64,000 nt of DNA, from assembly GCA_002746935.1 (NCBI GenBank), contig PDRW01000042.1, forward strand, positions 1 to 64,000, in the 5' to 3' direction. The DNA is from Rhodobacterales bacterium. Lineage in GTDB: Bacteria > Pseudomonadota > Alphaproteobacteria > Rhodobacterales > Rhodobacteraceae. A program made the position numbers and the translations under genes. The notes below the pieces were generated by a model that saw only the letters and a list, made by a program, of their open reading frames with translations, made no database searches and had not been told where the DNA came from. Below, piece after piece: positions 37,725 to 47,375 of this stretch (position 1 is its first letter; each line of letters opens with the position of its first letter).

Positions 37725-38767
37725 TGGCCCCCCGGGGACCGCTTGCACCGGGCGCGTTGGGCGCGCCAGACGCGCCGGTCATCCCGGGCGCACCGATTGC
37801 CCTGAGTTGCGGCGAGCCCGCGGGGATCGGCCCCGAGATCGCCGTGGCCGCCTGGGAAGCGCTGCGGGGCGAGGATGTGATCTTCCTGATCGGCGATCCG
37901 GCGCATCTGCCCCGGGGCAGCGCCTTCGTCGAGATCGCCGCGCCGGAGGAGGCGGCGGCGGCCATGCCCCGCGGCCTGCCGGTGCTCGCGCGCGATTTCG
38001 GCGCCCCCCGGGTGCCCGGCGTGGCCCGGCCGGAGCACGCGCCCCATGTGATCGGGGCCATCGCCGAGGCGGTGGCGCTGGTGCAGGCCGGCCGGGCGGC
38101 GGCGCTCTGCACCGCGCCGATCCACAAGAAGGCGTTGCAGGACGGCGCCGGCTTCGCCTTCCCCGGTCATACCGAGTATCTCGCCCATCTGGCGGGGGGG
38201 CGCGAGGTGGCAATGATGCTCGCCTGCGATGCGCTCCGCGTGGTGCCCGCGACGATCCACATCCCCCTCGAAGAGGTGCCCCGCGCGCTGACCCCGGCGC
38301 GTCTCGAAAGCTGCATCCGGGTCACCGAGGCCGGGCTCAGGGCGCAGGGCCTCGCCCGCCCCCGGATCGCGGTCGCCGGGCTCAACCCGCACGCGGGCGA
38401 AGGCGGCGCCATGGGGACCGAGGAGCGCGACTGGATCGCCCCGCTGATCGAGCATCTCGCCGGCGAAGGCATGGCGATCACCGGCCCGCACCCGGCCGAC
38501 ACCATGTTTCACCCCCCGGCCCGCGCCCGCTACGACGTGGCCATCGCGATGTATCACGACCAGGCGCTGATCCCGATCAAGACGCTCGATTTTGCGGGCG
38601 GGATGAACGTGACCCTCGGTCTCGGCTTCGTGCGCACCTCCCCCGACCACGGAACCGCCTTCGACATCGCCGGACAGGGCGTGGCCGACGCGTCTTCGCT
38701 GATCGCGGCACTTCGGATGGCGCGGGAAATGGCGGATGAAACATCGGGCGGGGTCTCGGGCGGATGA
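37724..38767 (+). CDS. pdxA: 4-hydroxythreonine-4-phosphate dehydrogenase
   Basis: 347 aa. NAD-dependent step of pyridoxal phosphate synthesis. [29 protein letters not shown] (metal His), [39 protein letters not shown] and [13 protein letters not shown] are complete. The first 25 residues ([13 protein letters not shown]) are a Pro-Ala leader not typical of the family. Overlaps surA-like stop by one base and rsmA start by four. Confidence 0.95.
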   Translation: MAPRGPLAPGALGAPDAPVIPGAPIALSCGEPAGIGPEIAVAAWEALRGEDVIFLIGDPAHLPRGSAFVEIAAPEEAAAAMPRGLPVLARDFGAPRVPGVARPEHAPHVIGAIAEAVALVQAGRAAALCTAPIHKKALQDGAGFAFPGHTEYLAHLAGGREVAMMLACDALRVVPATIHIPLEEVPRALTPARLESCIRVTEAGLRAQGLARPRIAVAGLNPHAGEGGAMGTEERDWIAPLIEHLAGEGMAITGPHPADTMFHPPARARYDVAIAMYHDQALIPIKTLDFAGGMNVTLGLGFVRTSPDHGTAFDIAGQGVADASSLIAALRMAREMADETSGGVSGG

Positions 38768-39600
38768 GCCATATCGACGGGCTGCCGCCCCTGCGTGAGG
38801 TCATCGCCCGCCACGGGCTGCGGGCAAAAAAGTCGCTCGGGCAGAATTTCCTGCTGGACCTGAACCTCACCGCCCGGATTGCGCGGGCCGCGGGCGGGCT
38901 CGCGGGGGCCGACGTGCTCGAAATCGGCCCCGGCCCGGGCGGGCTGACCCGGGGGTTGCTCGCCGAAGGGGCGCGCCGGGTGCTGGCGGTGGAAAAGGAT
39001 GCCCGCGCCATGGCGGCGCTCGAAGAGATCGCGGCGCAGTATCCGGGGCGGCTCGAACTGCTGAACGCCGACGCGCTGGAGGTGGATGCCGCCGCCCGGC
39101 TCACCCCCCCGATCAAGGTGGTGGCCAACCTGCCCTATAATGTCGGCACCGAATTGCTGGTGCGCTGGCTGACCCCGGAACGCTGGCCGCCATTCTGGGA
39201 AAGCCTGACGCTGATGTTCCAGAAAGAGGTGGCCGCGCGGATCACCGCGCGGCCGGGCTCGAAGGCTTACGGCCGTCTTGCGATCCTTGCCCAATGGCGT
39301 ACCGAGCCGCGGCTGGTGATGGAGCTTCCGCCCGAGGCCTTCACCCCGCCGCCGAAAATCCGCTCCGCGGTGGTCCACCTCACCGCCCTGCCCTCTCCCC
39401 GCTTCCCCGCGCCCGCGGACGGGCTGCAACGGCTGACCGCCACCGCCTTCCAGCAACGCCGCAAGATGCTGCGCGCCTCGCTGAAGGGGCTGCACCCGGA
39501 GATTTCGGAGGTTCTGGAGGCCTGCGGCATCCCGCCCACCGCACGGGCGGAAGAGATCGACCTGGAGCGGTTCTGCGCCCTGGCCCGGGCTTTGGGGTAA
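38764..39600 (+). CDS. rsmA: 16S rRNA dimethyladenosine transferase
   Basis: 278 aa. Dimethylates two adjacent adenosines in helix 45 of 16S r[30 protein letters not shown] (SAM site, about residues 59-74), NADAL and [14 protein letters not shown] (NLPY catalytic) are present. ATGA overlap with pdxA. Also called ksgA. Confidence 0.96.
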   Translation: MSHIDGLPPLREVIARHGLRAKKSLGQNFLLDLNLTARIARAAGGLAGADVLEIGPGPGGLTRGLLAEGARRVLAVEKDARAMAALEEIAAQYPGRLELLNADALEVDAAARLTPPIKVVANLPYNVGTELLVRWLTPERWPPFWESLTLMFQKEVAARITARPGSKAYGRLAILAQWRTEPRLVMELPPEAFTPPPKIRSAVVHLTALPSPRFPAPADGLQRLTATAFQQRRKMLRASLKGLHPEISEVLEACGIPPTARAEEIDLERFCALARALG

Positions 39601-40287
39601 AGCGTGCCTCTGCGAGAGCGGGTGCCGGTCTTGCGGCTTCAGAGCGGCTTCAGACATGCGACACCAGCGGGACAAAACCTGTTGCGCGAATCTGGCCAGG
39701 CGCAAGCGATGGCTGACGGGCGTGGATTCCGGTCTCAATATCCACGACATATTTGCATGAATTCAAAGACGTGCAGCCAGATGACACAATCACACCATGT
39801 CGTATGGCCAGAGCACGCCCGCGCTCATCCGCATTCACGCCACCTGCTCTGTCGTCTTGTTTTCGCATGTCGAAAAGCACAAACCGGGGCCGGTTTGCGC
39901 GGGGCAAGCTCTATACGTCTGCCCGCGCCGCCGGCGTTCCGGCAGGGTGCAGGGCCAGAGCCGGACCGGTCCCCGTCGCATCCGGCCGAATTCTGCATCG
40001 GCAAATCCGCAGACATGCCGCCGCTCACCGGCCCGCCCGCTGCGCCGGCCTTCCGTTTCTGCGGCGTTTGCGCGGCAGATCACCGTTTCGCAGGGGCCGC
40101 GCCGCACAGAGCGCCCCGGAAGATGAGCGGCGCGTGTTGTCCGGCCTCGCCTCCTGCCTTGTCGTTGTGGTAGCCTCACACCTGAAACCGGGAAAGACTC
40201 GCGCCCGGGCCAGCCCCGGACAACCGGCGACCGCCCGGATGCAATGGCTGCGCAACAGACGATCTTCCGCCGCGCAAGGAGGCCGCG
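39601..40287. other. 687-bp region without recognisable gene
   Basis: Frames on both strands lack ribosome sites and recognisable motifs. The part 39730-39860 is less GC-rich than surroundings. The end (GGAGGCCGCG before 40288) holds the ribosome site of the GH43 gene. It may be a decayed segment, since the next gene is an isolated sugar hydrolase. Confidence 0.4.
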
Positions 40288-41889
40288 ATGATCCGCAATC
40301 CGGTTTTGCCCGGTTCCAACCCGGACCCGTCGATCTGCCGGGTCGGCGAGGATTATTACATCGCCACCTCCACCTTCGAATGGTACCCGGGCGTGCAGAT
40401 CCACCATTCGCGCGATCTGGTGAACTGGCGGCTGGTGGCACGGCCCCTGAACCGGGCCAGTCTGCTCGACATGCGCGGCAATCCCGATTCCGGCGGGGTC
40501 TGGGCCCCCTGCCTCAGCCATGACGACGAAAGGTTCTGGCTCGCCTACAGCAACGTCCGGCGGATCGACGGGGCCTTCAAGGATGTGCAGAATTTCATCA
40601 CTTCCTGCAAGACCGTGGAGGGGACGTGGTGCGACCCGTGGTATGTCAATTCCTCCGGCTTCGATCCGTCGCTGTTCCACGACCGGGACGGGCGGAAATA
40701 TGTGCTCAACATGCTGTGGAACCACCGCGGCCCCGGCTCGGGGCGCAACCCGGCGCATGACCGGTTCGACGGGATCGTGTTGCAGCAATGGAGCCCGGAG
40801 GCGGGGCTCACCGGGCCGGTGCACAATATCTGGGCGGGGACTTCGCGCGGCCTCACCGAGGCACCGCATCTGTTCCGGCACGGCGATTACTACTACCTTA
40901 CCACCGCCGAGGGCGGCACCGGTTATGGCCATGCGGTGAGCATGGCGCGGGCGCGCCGCATCGAAGGGCCTTACGAGCCCCATCCGGCGAAACACCTGAT
41001 CTGCAACGCCGCCGACCCGTCGCACCCGATCCAGCGCACCGGCCACGGGCAATATGTCGAGACCCCCGATGGCCAGGTCTACCACAGCTTCCTGATGGGC
41101 CGCCCGATCCCCGGCCCCGACGGGCACGGGCGCTTCTGCCCGCTGGGGCGCGAAACCGGGCTCGAGCGCTGCGCCTGGGGCGGAGACGGCTGGCTCTATC
41201 TCGAGACCGGCGGCACATTGGTGCGCGAGACCCTGCCGGGGCTGGCCGATGTGGAACCGGCGCCGCCTGCCCGGGTCGACTACCGCTTCGACCGGCTGCA
41301 TGAGGATTTCCAATGGCTGCGCACCCCCGAACCGGACCGGATCTTCCGCTGCGAAGACGGCGCTCTGGTGCTGACGGGGCGCGAATCGATCGGCTCCTGG
41401 TTCGAACAGGCGCTGGTCGCCCGCCGTCAGCAGCATTTCCGCTATGCCGCCGAATGCTGGCTCGATTTCGAGCCGGAAAACTACCAGCAGGCCGCGGGGC
41501 TCACCACCTATTACAACGCGTCGAAATTCCACGCGCTTTTGCTGTCGCATGAGCCCCGTCTCGGGCGGACGCTGAGCGTGATTTCCTGCCAGAACAAACA
41601 CAATGACGGCTTTCTCGACTATGCGCTGCGGGTGCCGATCCCGATTGGCGAGGGGCCGGTGGAGCTCGGCGTGCGGGTCGATCACGCCACCCAGCGGTTC
41701 TTCTGGCGCCGGGAGGGGAGCGACTGGAAAGCCATCGGCCCGGCGCTCGATGCCGCGGCGATTTCCGATGAGGGCGGGCGCGGCGAGCATGGTTCCTTCA
41801 CCGGCGCCTTTGTCGGCATGCTGGCCTTCGACCTCTCCGGTCAGGCCGCCGAGGCCCGGTTTACCAGCTTCAGCTACGATCCGACGTGA
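40288..41889 (+). CDS. Glycoside hydrolase family 43 (beta-xylosidase-like)
   Basis: 533 aa, the length of two-domain GH43 xylosidases. The N-terminal five-bladed propeller has NPVLPGSNPDPSICRVGEDYY (catalytic-base Asp in DPS, residue 13), SSGFDPSLFHDRDG (second Asp) and GLTEAPHLFRHGDYYYL (general-acid Glu). The C-terminal half is a beta-sandwich accessory domain. No signal peptide, so it likely acts on imported xylo-oligosaccharides or aryl xylosides. No transporter or regulator lies next to it. Confidence 0.9.
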   Translation: MIRNPVLPGSNPDPSICRVGEDYYIATSTFEWYPGVQIHHSRDLVNWRLVARPLNRASLLDMRGNPDSGGVWAPCLSHDDERFWLAYSNVRRIDGAFKDVQNFITSCKTVEGTWCDPWYVNSSGFDPSLFHDRDGRKYVLNMLWNHRGPGSGRNPAHDRFDGIVLQQWSPEAGLTGPVHNIWAGTSRGLTEAPHLFRHGDYYYLTTAEGGTGYGHAVSMARARRIEGPYEPHPAKHLICNAADPSHPIQRTGHGQYVETPDGQVYHSFLMGRPIPGPDGHGRFCPLGRETGLERCAWGGDGWLYLETGGTLVRETLPGLADVEPAPPARVDYRFDRLHEDFQWLRTPEPDRIFRCEDGALVLTGRESIGSWFEQALVARRQQHFRYAAECWLDFEPENYQQAAGLTTYYNASKFHALLLSHEPRLGRTLSVISCQNKHNDGFLDYALRVPIPIGEGPVELGVRVDHATQRFFWRREGSDWKAIGPALDAAAISDEGGRGEHGSFTGAFVGMLAFDLSGQAAEARFTSFSYDPT

Positions 41890-42210
41890 GCGCGGCGGGC
41901 TGCGGGGGGGCGGGCCCTTCGCGAATTCTTTTCAGGGTCGTGTCCGGTGCTGAGGAAGACGCGTAACATACTGATAATGAGAATTTTTTTCACCAAACTG
42001 GATGTCCATTAGTCCGGAAAACCGGACTTCCATTATTCCGGAATAATGGACGTCTTGACCGCTGGCAGCGGCTCCGCGGAGCCGGGCGGACCAGCAGCCA
42101 TGGCGGCGGCTGAAAACCAGGCCCCGAAACCCGTCCGCATTGCTCCGGGTTGTTCCGGGGCGCTCTGAAACGGTGCGCCTCATCCTGCGGGCGGCACAAC
42201 AGCGCCCGGA
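41890..42210. other. Intergenic region between convergent genes
   Basis: 321 bp with no gene recognised. AT-richer at 41960-42050, holding the double dyad at 42007-42049. Confidence 0.5.
42007..42049. promoter_or_regulatory. Dyad motif, site 3 (double)
   Basis: First dyad CATTAGTCCGG-AAAA-CCGGACT (42007-42028); second is a perfect 20-bp palindrome CCATTATTCCGGAATAATGG (42030-42049). It lies between the 3' ends of GH43 and anmK, not in front of a gene, so if it is an operator its target is unclear. Confidence 0.6.
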
Positions 42211-43308
42211 TCACCCCGGCTGCGAGACGATGCCCCCGCCCACCGCCGCGGCGACGCCGGTGGTGCCGGGGCAGGAGGTCGCAAGCCCGCGCGCGACCCG
42301 GACCGCGAGGAAGCCGAAGGCCTGGGCTTCGAGCATGTCGCCGTCGAGCCCGGCGGCCTCCACCGGCTCCACCCGGCCTTTCAGCATCTCGTCGAGCCGC
42401 CCCATCAGCGTCGCGTTCCGCCGCCCGCCGCCGGCGACCAGCAGCCGGCCCGGCGCTTCGGGCAGATGTTCGAACCCACGGATCACCGCCGCCGCGGCGG
42501 CGAGCGTCAGGGTGGCGGCGGCATCGGCGGGCTTCAGCCTGCGCACCGCTTTGCCAAGCCCCGCGAAGTGGTTCCGGTCGAGCGATTTGGGCGGGACGCG
42601 CAGAAAGTACGGATCGCCGAGGAAATCCGCGATCACCTGCCTGTCGGCTTCGCCTGTCGCCGCATAGGCGCCGCCCTCGTCCCGCACGCGCCCCCGGGTC
42701 CGGCGCATGAAATCGTCGATCGGGCCATTGGCGGGGCCGGTGTCGAAAGCGAGCAGCGCTCCGGGCGCGTCGGGCCGGTCCTTCGTGGGGTCGACCCAGG
42801 TGATATTGCCGACACCGCCGAGGTTGAGGAAGGCCACCGGCCCGGTGGCGCCGATATGGCGGGCGAGCGCAAAGTGAAAGAACGGCGCCAGCGGCGCGCC
42901 TTCGCCCCCCAGCGCCACGTCGCTGGTGCGGAAATCCCACACCACCGGCAGGCCGAGCGCATCCGCCAGCCGCTGCCCGTCGCCTGCCTGATGCGTGCCC
43001 CTGCCCTTCGGGTCATGCGCCAGCGTCTGGCCGTGAAAGCCGACCAGCTCCGCCCCCTCGAAGCCCCGCAACAGCGCCACATGTGCCGCTTCCACCACCT
43101 GCGCCGCCGCCTCCACCGGAGCCTCGCCCGGCCAGCGTCCGAAAGCGCGGCGGATGGTGCGGGCCTCGTCAGCCGAATAGGGCCGGAACCCGCTCTCTCC
43201 GAACCCCGCGATGGTCTCGCCGTCGGTCTCGATCAGCGCCGCATCGACCCCGTCGGCGGAGGTGCCCGACATCGCACCGAGCGCCTTGACCATGCCCCCG
43301 AGCTTCAT
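42211..43308 (-). CDS. anmK: Anhydro-N-acetylmuramic acid kinase
   Basis: 365 aa. It phosphorylates and opens 1,6-anhydro-MurNAc in cell-wall recycling. [22 protein letters not shown] (residues 9-30), [36 protein letters not shown] and [13 protein letters not shown] are the family motifs. GGGAGGGA precedes ATG 43308. Divergent from tyrS. Confidence 0.95.
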   Translation of the reverse strand: MKLGGMVKALGAMSGTSADGVDAALIETDGETIAGFGESGFRPYSADEARTIRRAFGRWPGEAPVEAAAQVVEAAHVALLRGFEGAELVGFHGQTLAHDPKGRGTHQAGDGQRLADALGLPVVWDFRTSDVALGGEGAPLAPFFHFALARHIGATGPVAFLNLGGVGNITWVDPTKDRPDAPGALLAFDTGPANGPIDDFMRRTRGRVRDEGGAYAATGEADRQVIADFLGDPYFLRVPPKSLDRNHFAGLGKAVRRLKPADAAATLTLAAAAAVIRGFEHLPEAPGRLLVAGGGRRNATLMGRLDEMLKGRVEPVEAAGLDGDMLEAQAFGFLAVRVARGLATSCPGTTGVAAAVGGGIVSQPG

Positions 43309-43372
43309 CCTTTCCCTCCCTCCCGCGCGCCTCTATAGAGGCACAATCAACCTGCTTATGGACCCGGAACGC

Positions 43373-44626
43373 ATGACCTACCACCCGAAATCCGACTTCA
43401 TGCGCGTGATGATCGAGCGCGGCTTTCTCGCCGACTGCACCGATTACCAGGCGCTGGACGAAGCCCTCGTGAACGGTGTGGTCCCGGCCTATATCGGCTT
43501 CGACGCCACCGCCTCGAGCCTGCATGTGGGCTCGCTGATCCAGATCATGATGCTGCGCTGGCTGCAAAAGACCGGCCACAAGCCGATTGTGCTGATGGGC
43601 GGCGGCACCACCAAGGTGGGCGACCCCTCCTTCCGCGCCGACGAACGCCCCCTGCTGACCCCCGCGCAGATCGACGCCAATATCGCGGGCATCCGGCAGG
43701 TGTTCTCCCATTACGTCGAATTCGGCGACGGCCCCTCCGATGCCCTCATCCTCAACAATGCCGAATGGCTCGACGGGCTCAACTATCTCGATTTCCTGCG
43801 CGACATCGGACGCCACTTCTCGGTCAACCGGATGCTCGCCTTCGAAAGCGTCAAATCGCGGCTCGACCGCGAGCAATCGCTGTCGTTTCTCGAATTCAAC
43901 TACATGATCCTGCAAGCCTATGACTTCCTCGAGCTCAACCGCCGCTACGGCTGCCGGCTCCAGATGGGCGGCTCCGACCAGTGGGGCAACATCGTCAACG
44001 GCATCGACCTCACCCGCCGCGTGCTCGACACCGAGATTTTCGGCCTCACCTCGCCGCTCCTGACCACGTCCGACGGCAGGAAGATGGGCAAGTCGCAATC
44101 CGGCGCGGTCTGGCTCAACGCCGAAATGCTCTCGCCTTACGAATTCTGGCAATTCTGGCGCAACACCACCGACGCCGATGTCGGCCGTTTCCTCAAGCTC
44201 TACACCGAATTGCCGCTGGAAGACTGCGAGCGCCTCGGCGCGGCGCAGGGCTCCGCGATCAACGACGCCAAGATCGTGCTGGCAAACGAGGTCACCGCGC
44301 TGCTCCACGGTCGCGAAGCCGCCGAAGCCGCCGAGGCCACCGCCCGCGAGGTTTTCGAGAAAGGCGGCGTGGGCGACGACCTGCCGACGCTGACGCTGAC
44401 CGCTCAGGAGGTGGGCGAGGGCATTTCCATCACCCAGCTCATCACCCGCTCGGGGCTCGCCAGATCCGGCAAGGAGGCCAAGCGCCTGATCGCCGACAAG
44501 GGCGCGAAGATGAACGATGCCGACGTGACCGCGCCCGGGCTGATGATCACGCCCGAAGACCTCGCGACACCGCTCAAGCTCTCGGCCGGCAAGAAACGCC
44601 ACGCGCTGGTGGTTCTGGAAGGCTGA
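43373..44626 (+). CDS. tyrS: Tyrosyl-tRNA synthetase
   Basis: 417 aa. [19 protein letters not shown] contains the HxGH-like class I signature (HVGS); [14 protein letters not shown] is the KMSKS loop (KMGKS). The C-terminal 70 residues are an S4 RNA-binding domain ([23 protein letters not shown]). Start at 43373 is preferred; an ATG five codons earlier (43358) is possible. Confidence 0.96.
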   Translation: MTYHPKSDFMRVMIERGFLADCTDYQALDEALVNGVVPAYIGFDATASSLHVGSLIQIMMLRWLQKTGHKPIVLMGGGTTKVGDPSFRADERPLLTPAQIDANIAGIRQVFSHYVEFGDGPSDALILNNAEWLDGLNYLDFLRDIGRHFSVNRMLAFESVKSRLDREQSLSFLEFNYMILQAYDFLELNRRYGCRLQMGGSDQWGNIVNGIDLTRRVLDTEIFGLTSPLLTTSDGRKMGKSQSGAVWLNAEMLSPYEFWQFWRNTTDADVGRFLKLYTELPLEDCERLGAAQGSAINDAKIVLANEVTALLHGREAAEAAEATAREVFEKGGVGDDLPTLTLTAQEVGEGISITQLITRSGLARSGKEAKRLIADKGAKMNDADVTAPGLMITPEDLATPLKLSAGKKRHALVVLEG

Positions 44627-44725
44627 GGCGGTCTTGCCTCAAGACCCGCCTGCCCTCAAATCCCCTGCCCTTCCCTGTCCCGGAAACAGGGCGCCACGCC
44701 CCGGCCGGAGCGCTCCGCCGTTCGC

Positions 44726-44797
44726 CCGCCCGGTCACGGGCAGAGTTCCCCGCCCGGTCACGGGCAGAGTTCCCCGCCCGGTCACGGGCAGATGTCC
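44726..44797. repeat. Three 24-bp tandem repeats at the end of the GH114 gene
   Basis: CCGCCCGGTCACGGGCAGAGTTCC, twice perfect and a third with two changes (ATGTCC). The third unit contains the stop and last codons of the minus-strand gene ending at 44782, so the array extends the gene's own 3' end. Confidence 0.88.
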
Positions 44798-45543
44798 CGC
44801 CCGCGGGTCAGATCCTCGCCCTTGAAGATCACCGAGAGGCTGTCATCCGCCCGGCCACAGATCTCCGGCCCCGGCCGGGTGTATTCCGCATCGAGAATCG
44901 CCCGGCCCGCCGCCGCATGGGGCGCCAACAGATCGCACCAGTCGTCGGTCAGGCAGTTCTCGGCCATGGCGAAATCGGTGAGCGGCAACAGCGCCCCGGT
45001 GAGATCGGCGGCGTTTTTCTGGGCGATCTGTAGCCCCAACCCATGGGCCACCTCGCTGAGGGCACGCACATAGCCGATCACCTCGCTTTCACCGATCGCG
45101 AGGCCGGTGTCGTTGATATGCAGGTCGATATTGTCGGGCTCGATCGCATCGAACCCCATCTGTGCACAGCGCCGGAACCGCGCCGTCATCAGCGCCAGCA
45201 CCTCGGGGGCGCGGATATCGAGAAAACGTTCGCCGGGCCAGCCGTCATAGGGGTTTCCGAGCAGCTCGGGCGCGAAAGCCGCCGCATCGCCGCGCCAGTC
45301 CTCCCATGAGCCGACGCTCACATAGCAGATGGTAAACACCCCCCGCGCCTTCAGCGCCGCGATATCGGCGCTCTCGACCTCGTCGGGGTCGAGCGCGAGC
45401 ACATCGACCGCGAGCGAGAGATCCAGCGGCGCCTGCAACTGCCAGTCCCAGCTGACTCCCGTGTCCAGCGCCGCGGCGGGACCAGAAAGCCCCGCCAGCC
45501 AGAGGGCCAGCGGGGTCAGAAGGCGATATGTCCTCAGCCGCAT
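44782..45543 (-). CDS. Exported GH114-like glycosidase (polygalactosaminidase type)
   Basis: 253 aa. Signal peptide residues 1-25 (LALWLAGLSGPAAALD). TIM-barrel strands with FTICYVSVGSWEDWR, ERFLDIRAPEVLALM, GFDAIEPDNIDLH (likely catalytic Asp/Glu) and GLQIAQKN match GH114, which includes endo-alpha-1,4-polygalactosaminidase and many uncharacterised secreted proteins. It lies 8 bp before the sodB 3' end but reads the same way, so both may share a transcript. Confidence 0.8.
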   Translation of the reverse strand: MRLRTYRLLTPLALWLAGLSGPAAALDTGVSWDWQLQAPLDLSLAVDVLALDPDEVESADIAALKARGVFTICYVSVGSWEDWRGDAAAFAPELLGNPYDGWPGERFLDIRAPEVLALMTARFRRCAQMGFDAIEPDNIDLHINDTGLAIGESEVIGYVRALSEVAHGLGLQIAQKNAADLTGALLPLTDFAMAENCLTDDWCDLLAPHAAAGRAILDAEYTRPGPEICGRADDSLSVIFKGEDLTRGRDICP

Positions 45544-45550
45544 GTCGGGA

Positions 45551-46153
45551 TCACAGCCGCGAGGCGACGTTTTCCCAGTTCACCAGCTTGTCGAGGAAGT
45601 TGGTGAGATAGGCCGGGCGCTTGTTGCGAAAGTCGATGTAGTAGGAATGTTCCCAGACGTCGCAGCCGAGCAGCGCGGTCTGGCCGAAGCAGAGCGGGTT
45701 GACGCCGTTTTCGGTCTTGGTGACCTTGAGGGAGCCGTCGGTGTCTTTCACCAGCCAGGCCCAGCCCGAGCCGAATTGCGCGGCACCGGCGGCGGCGAAC
45801 TCGTCCTTGAACTTGTCGACCGACCCGAAGGCTTCCACCAGCGCCTTCTCCAGCTCGCCCGGCATCTTCTTGTCTTCGCCCGGGCCCATCATCTCCCAGA
45901 ACTGGGCGTGGTTCCAATGCTGCGACGCGTTGTTGAAGATGCCGTTCTGCGCCACGGCGTCGGCATCATAGGTGCCCCTGACGATCTCTTCGAGGCTCTT
46001 GCCCGCCCATTCGGTGCCTTCGATCAGCTTGTTGCCGTTCACCACATAGGCGTTGTGGTGCAGGTCGTGGTGATATTCCATCGTCTCCTTCGACATGCCG
46101 AGGCTGGCAAGCGCGTCATGGGCGTAGGGAAGATCGGGAAGGGTAAAGGACAT
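45551..46153 (-). CDS. sodB: Superoxide dismutase, Fe/Mn type
   Basis: 200 aa. MSFTLPDLPYAHDAL start; HHDLHHNAYV and NHAQFWEMM (metal His), GLGC-like LLGCDVWEHSYYIDF (Asp and His ligands) are intact. ASQHWNHAQFW and AAQFGSGWAWL point to the iron form. No signal peptide. Start at 46153 gives the normal N-terminus. Confidence 0.95.
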   Translation of the reverse strand: MSFTLPDLPYAHDALASLGMSKETMEYHHDLHHNAYVVNGNKLIEGTEWAGKSLEEIVRGTYDADAVAQNGIFNNASQHWNHAQFWEMMGPGEDKKMPGELEKALVEAFGSVDKFKDEFAAAGAAQFGSGWAWLVKDTDGSLKVTKTENGVNPLCFGQTALLGCDVWEHSYYIDFRNKRPAYLTNFLDKLVNWENVASRL

Positions 46154-46320
46154 CGGGGCACTCCCTGTGCATGGATAGGAAAGGGTTTTCGTTCCGCCGT
46201 AGATGGACGAGGCCACCCGCCCGGGTCAACCCCCCGCGTTCTGCGGCATTTGCCGGGCCCGGTGGACCTTGGCGGCCACCGGGGCGCGGGGGCGGCCCGA
46301 AACCCCGTGTCCGCCCGCGC

Positions 46321-46716
46321 TCAACGGCAGGTGCCAGAGCCGCGCTGGGATTCGTAATTTCCGCCCGGGTTCACCGATATGCTCGCCTTGCCGGTCGCGC
46401 GGATGATATTCACGCTGAACGACACCCCCGGCACCCAATGGCCCTGCTCATCCTTGAACGACCGCAGGCTGTAATTGAACAGGTAGCGGGTGGCGTTCGC
46501 CGATTTGAGGATGCCGGAGACCGGCGTGCCGACATAATTCTGGATAAACGGGTCGTTCACCGTGACCGCGCCCGTATTCTGGTCGTGGGTGATGATCACC
46601 TTCTCCGGCACCGCGCCATCGCCGCCGCTGAAGGTGCAGCTCCAGGTCTTGGCCGCGACCGGCGCCGCCAGCGCCGTTGCGATTGCAAAAACCGCCAATG
46701 ATTTGAAAAGACGCAT
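46321..46716 (-). CDS. Secreted protein of unknown function
   Basis: 131 aa. Signal peptide residues 1-22 (SLAVFAIATALAAPVAA). Mature part has Cys in WSCTFSGG and a terminal GSGTCR, able to form a disulfide linking N- and C-terminal ends, and predicted beta strands (TRYLFNYSLRSF, VSFSVNIIRAT). Family not recognised. GGAGG lies before the ATG. Confidence 0.7.
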   Translation of the reverse strand: MRLFKSLAVFAIATALAAPVAAKTWSCTFSGGDGAVPEKVIITHDQNTGAVTVNDPFIQNYVGTPVSGILKSANATRYLFNYSLRSFKDEQGHWVPGVSFSVNIIRATGKASISVNPGGNYESQRGSGTCR

Positions 46717-46796
46717 ATTTCCTCCAATTTGCTATGAAGCTCCGGGCTCGCACAGGCCCCACTCATGCCCCGCTTACGCCCAGCTTACGCCCGGTC

Positions 46797-47375
46797 TCAA
46801 CGCCCGTGGCCAAACAGCCCCACCTCGCTGCCAGGCTTTGCCGCGTTGGCGAGCAGGTCGAACAGATAGATCGCCACCGAGCGGAAGCCGATCACCTCGA
46901 AGCTGGTCTCGTCCGGCATCGAGAAGGCCGCGGGCACCTGACCGAGGCGGGTGCGGCGCATCTGGCCGGGGCCGAAAGCCTCCGGCGAGACATCGGCCGG
47001 GGTGAGCTTGGCGATCACCTCGCGCACGGCTCCGCCTTCGACACGCACCACCGCGCGGGCATCGGTCACATCCACCGCCAGCGCATGCTGGCCGCCAAAG
47101 GCTTCGGTCAGGGCGCGGGCTTGTGCGGGGGCGTCCTCGGCTTTGCAGAACAGCATCAGCTCGTCGGGCGCCATCCAGGCGAGGCGGCACCCGCCTTCGG
47201 CCGCGATCCCCCGCCGCTTTGGCAGCGCACACCCCGTGACCTCCGACACCGCGCGGGTGAAAGCGGAATCGGCCAGATCGCCGCGGATCGTCACCATCCC
47301 CACCCGGCCCGCGTCGCGCACCGTGCAATAGCCGTCGAACTCTGCGCCCGGAAGCGCGGAAACCCTGTCAGACAT
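46797..47375 (-). CDS. soxG: Sarcosine oxidase gamma subunit
   Basis: 192 aa. Fourth subunit of heterotetrameric sarcosine oxidase, a GcvT-like fold. WMAPDELMLF, VDVTDARAVVRVEG and ETSFEVIGFRSVAIYLFDLL are typical. Overlaps the soxA end by 8 bp. Last gene of the operon. Confidence 0.88.
   Translation of the reverse strand: MSDRVSALPGAEFDGYCTVRDAGRVGMVTIRGDLADSAFTRAVSEVTGCALPKRRGIAAEGGCRLAWMAPDELMLFCKAEDAPAQARALTEAFGGQHALAVDVTDARAVVRVEGGAVREVIAKLTPADVSPEAFGPGQMRRTRLGQVPAAFSMPDETSFEVIGFRSVAIYLFDLLANAAKPGSEVGLFGHGR

Noticed and set aside
39650-40173. Several frames of 85-190 codons before the GH43 gene
   Set aside because: No ribosome site or recognised motif, and frames on both strands are equally open, as expected from base composition.
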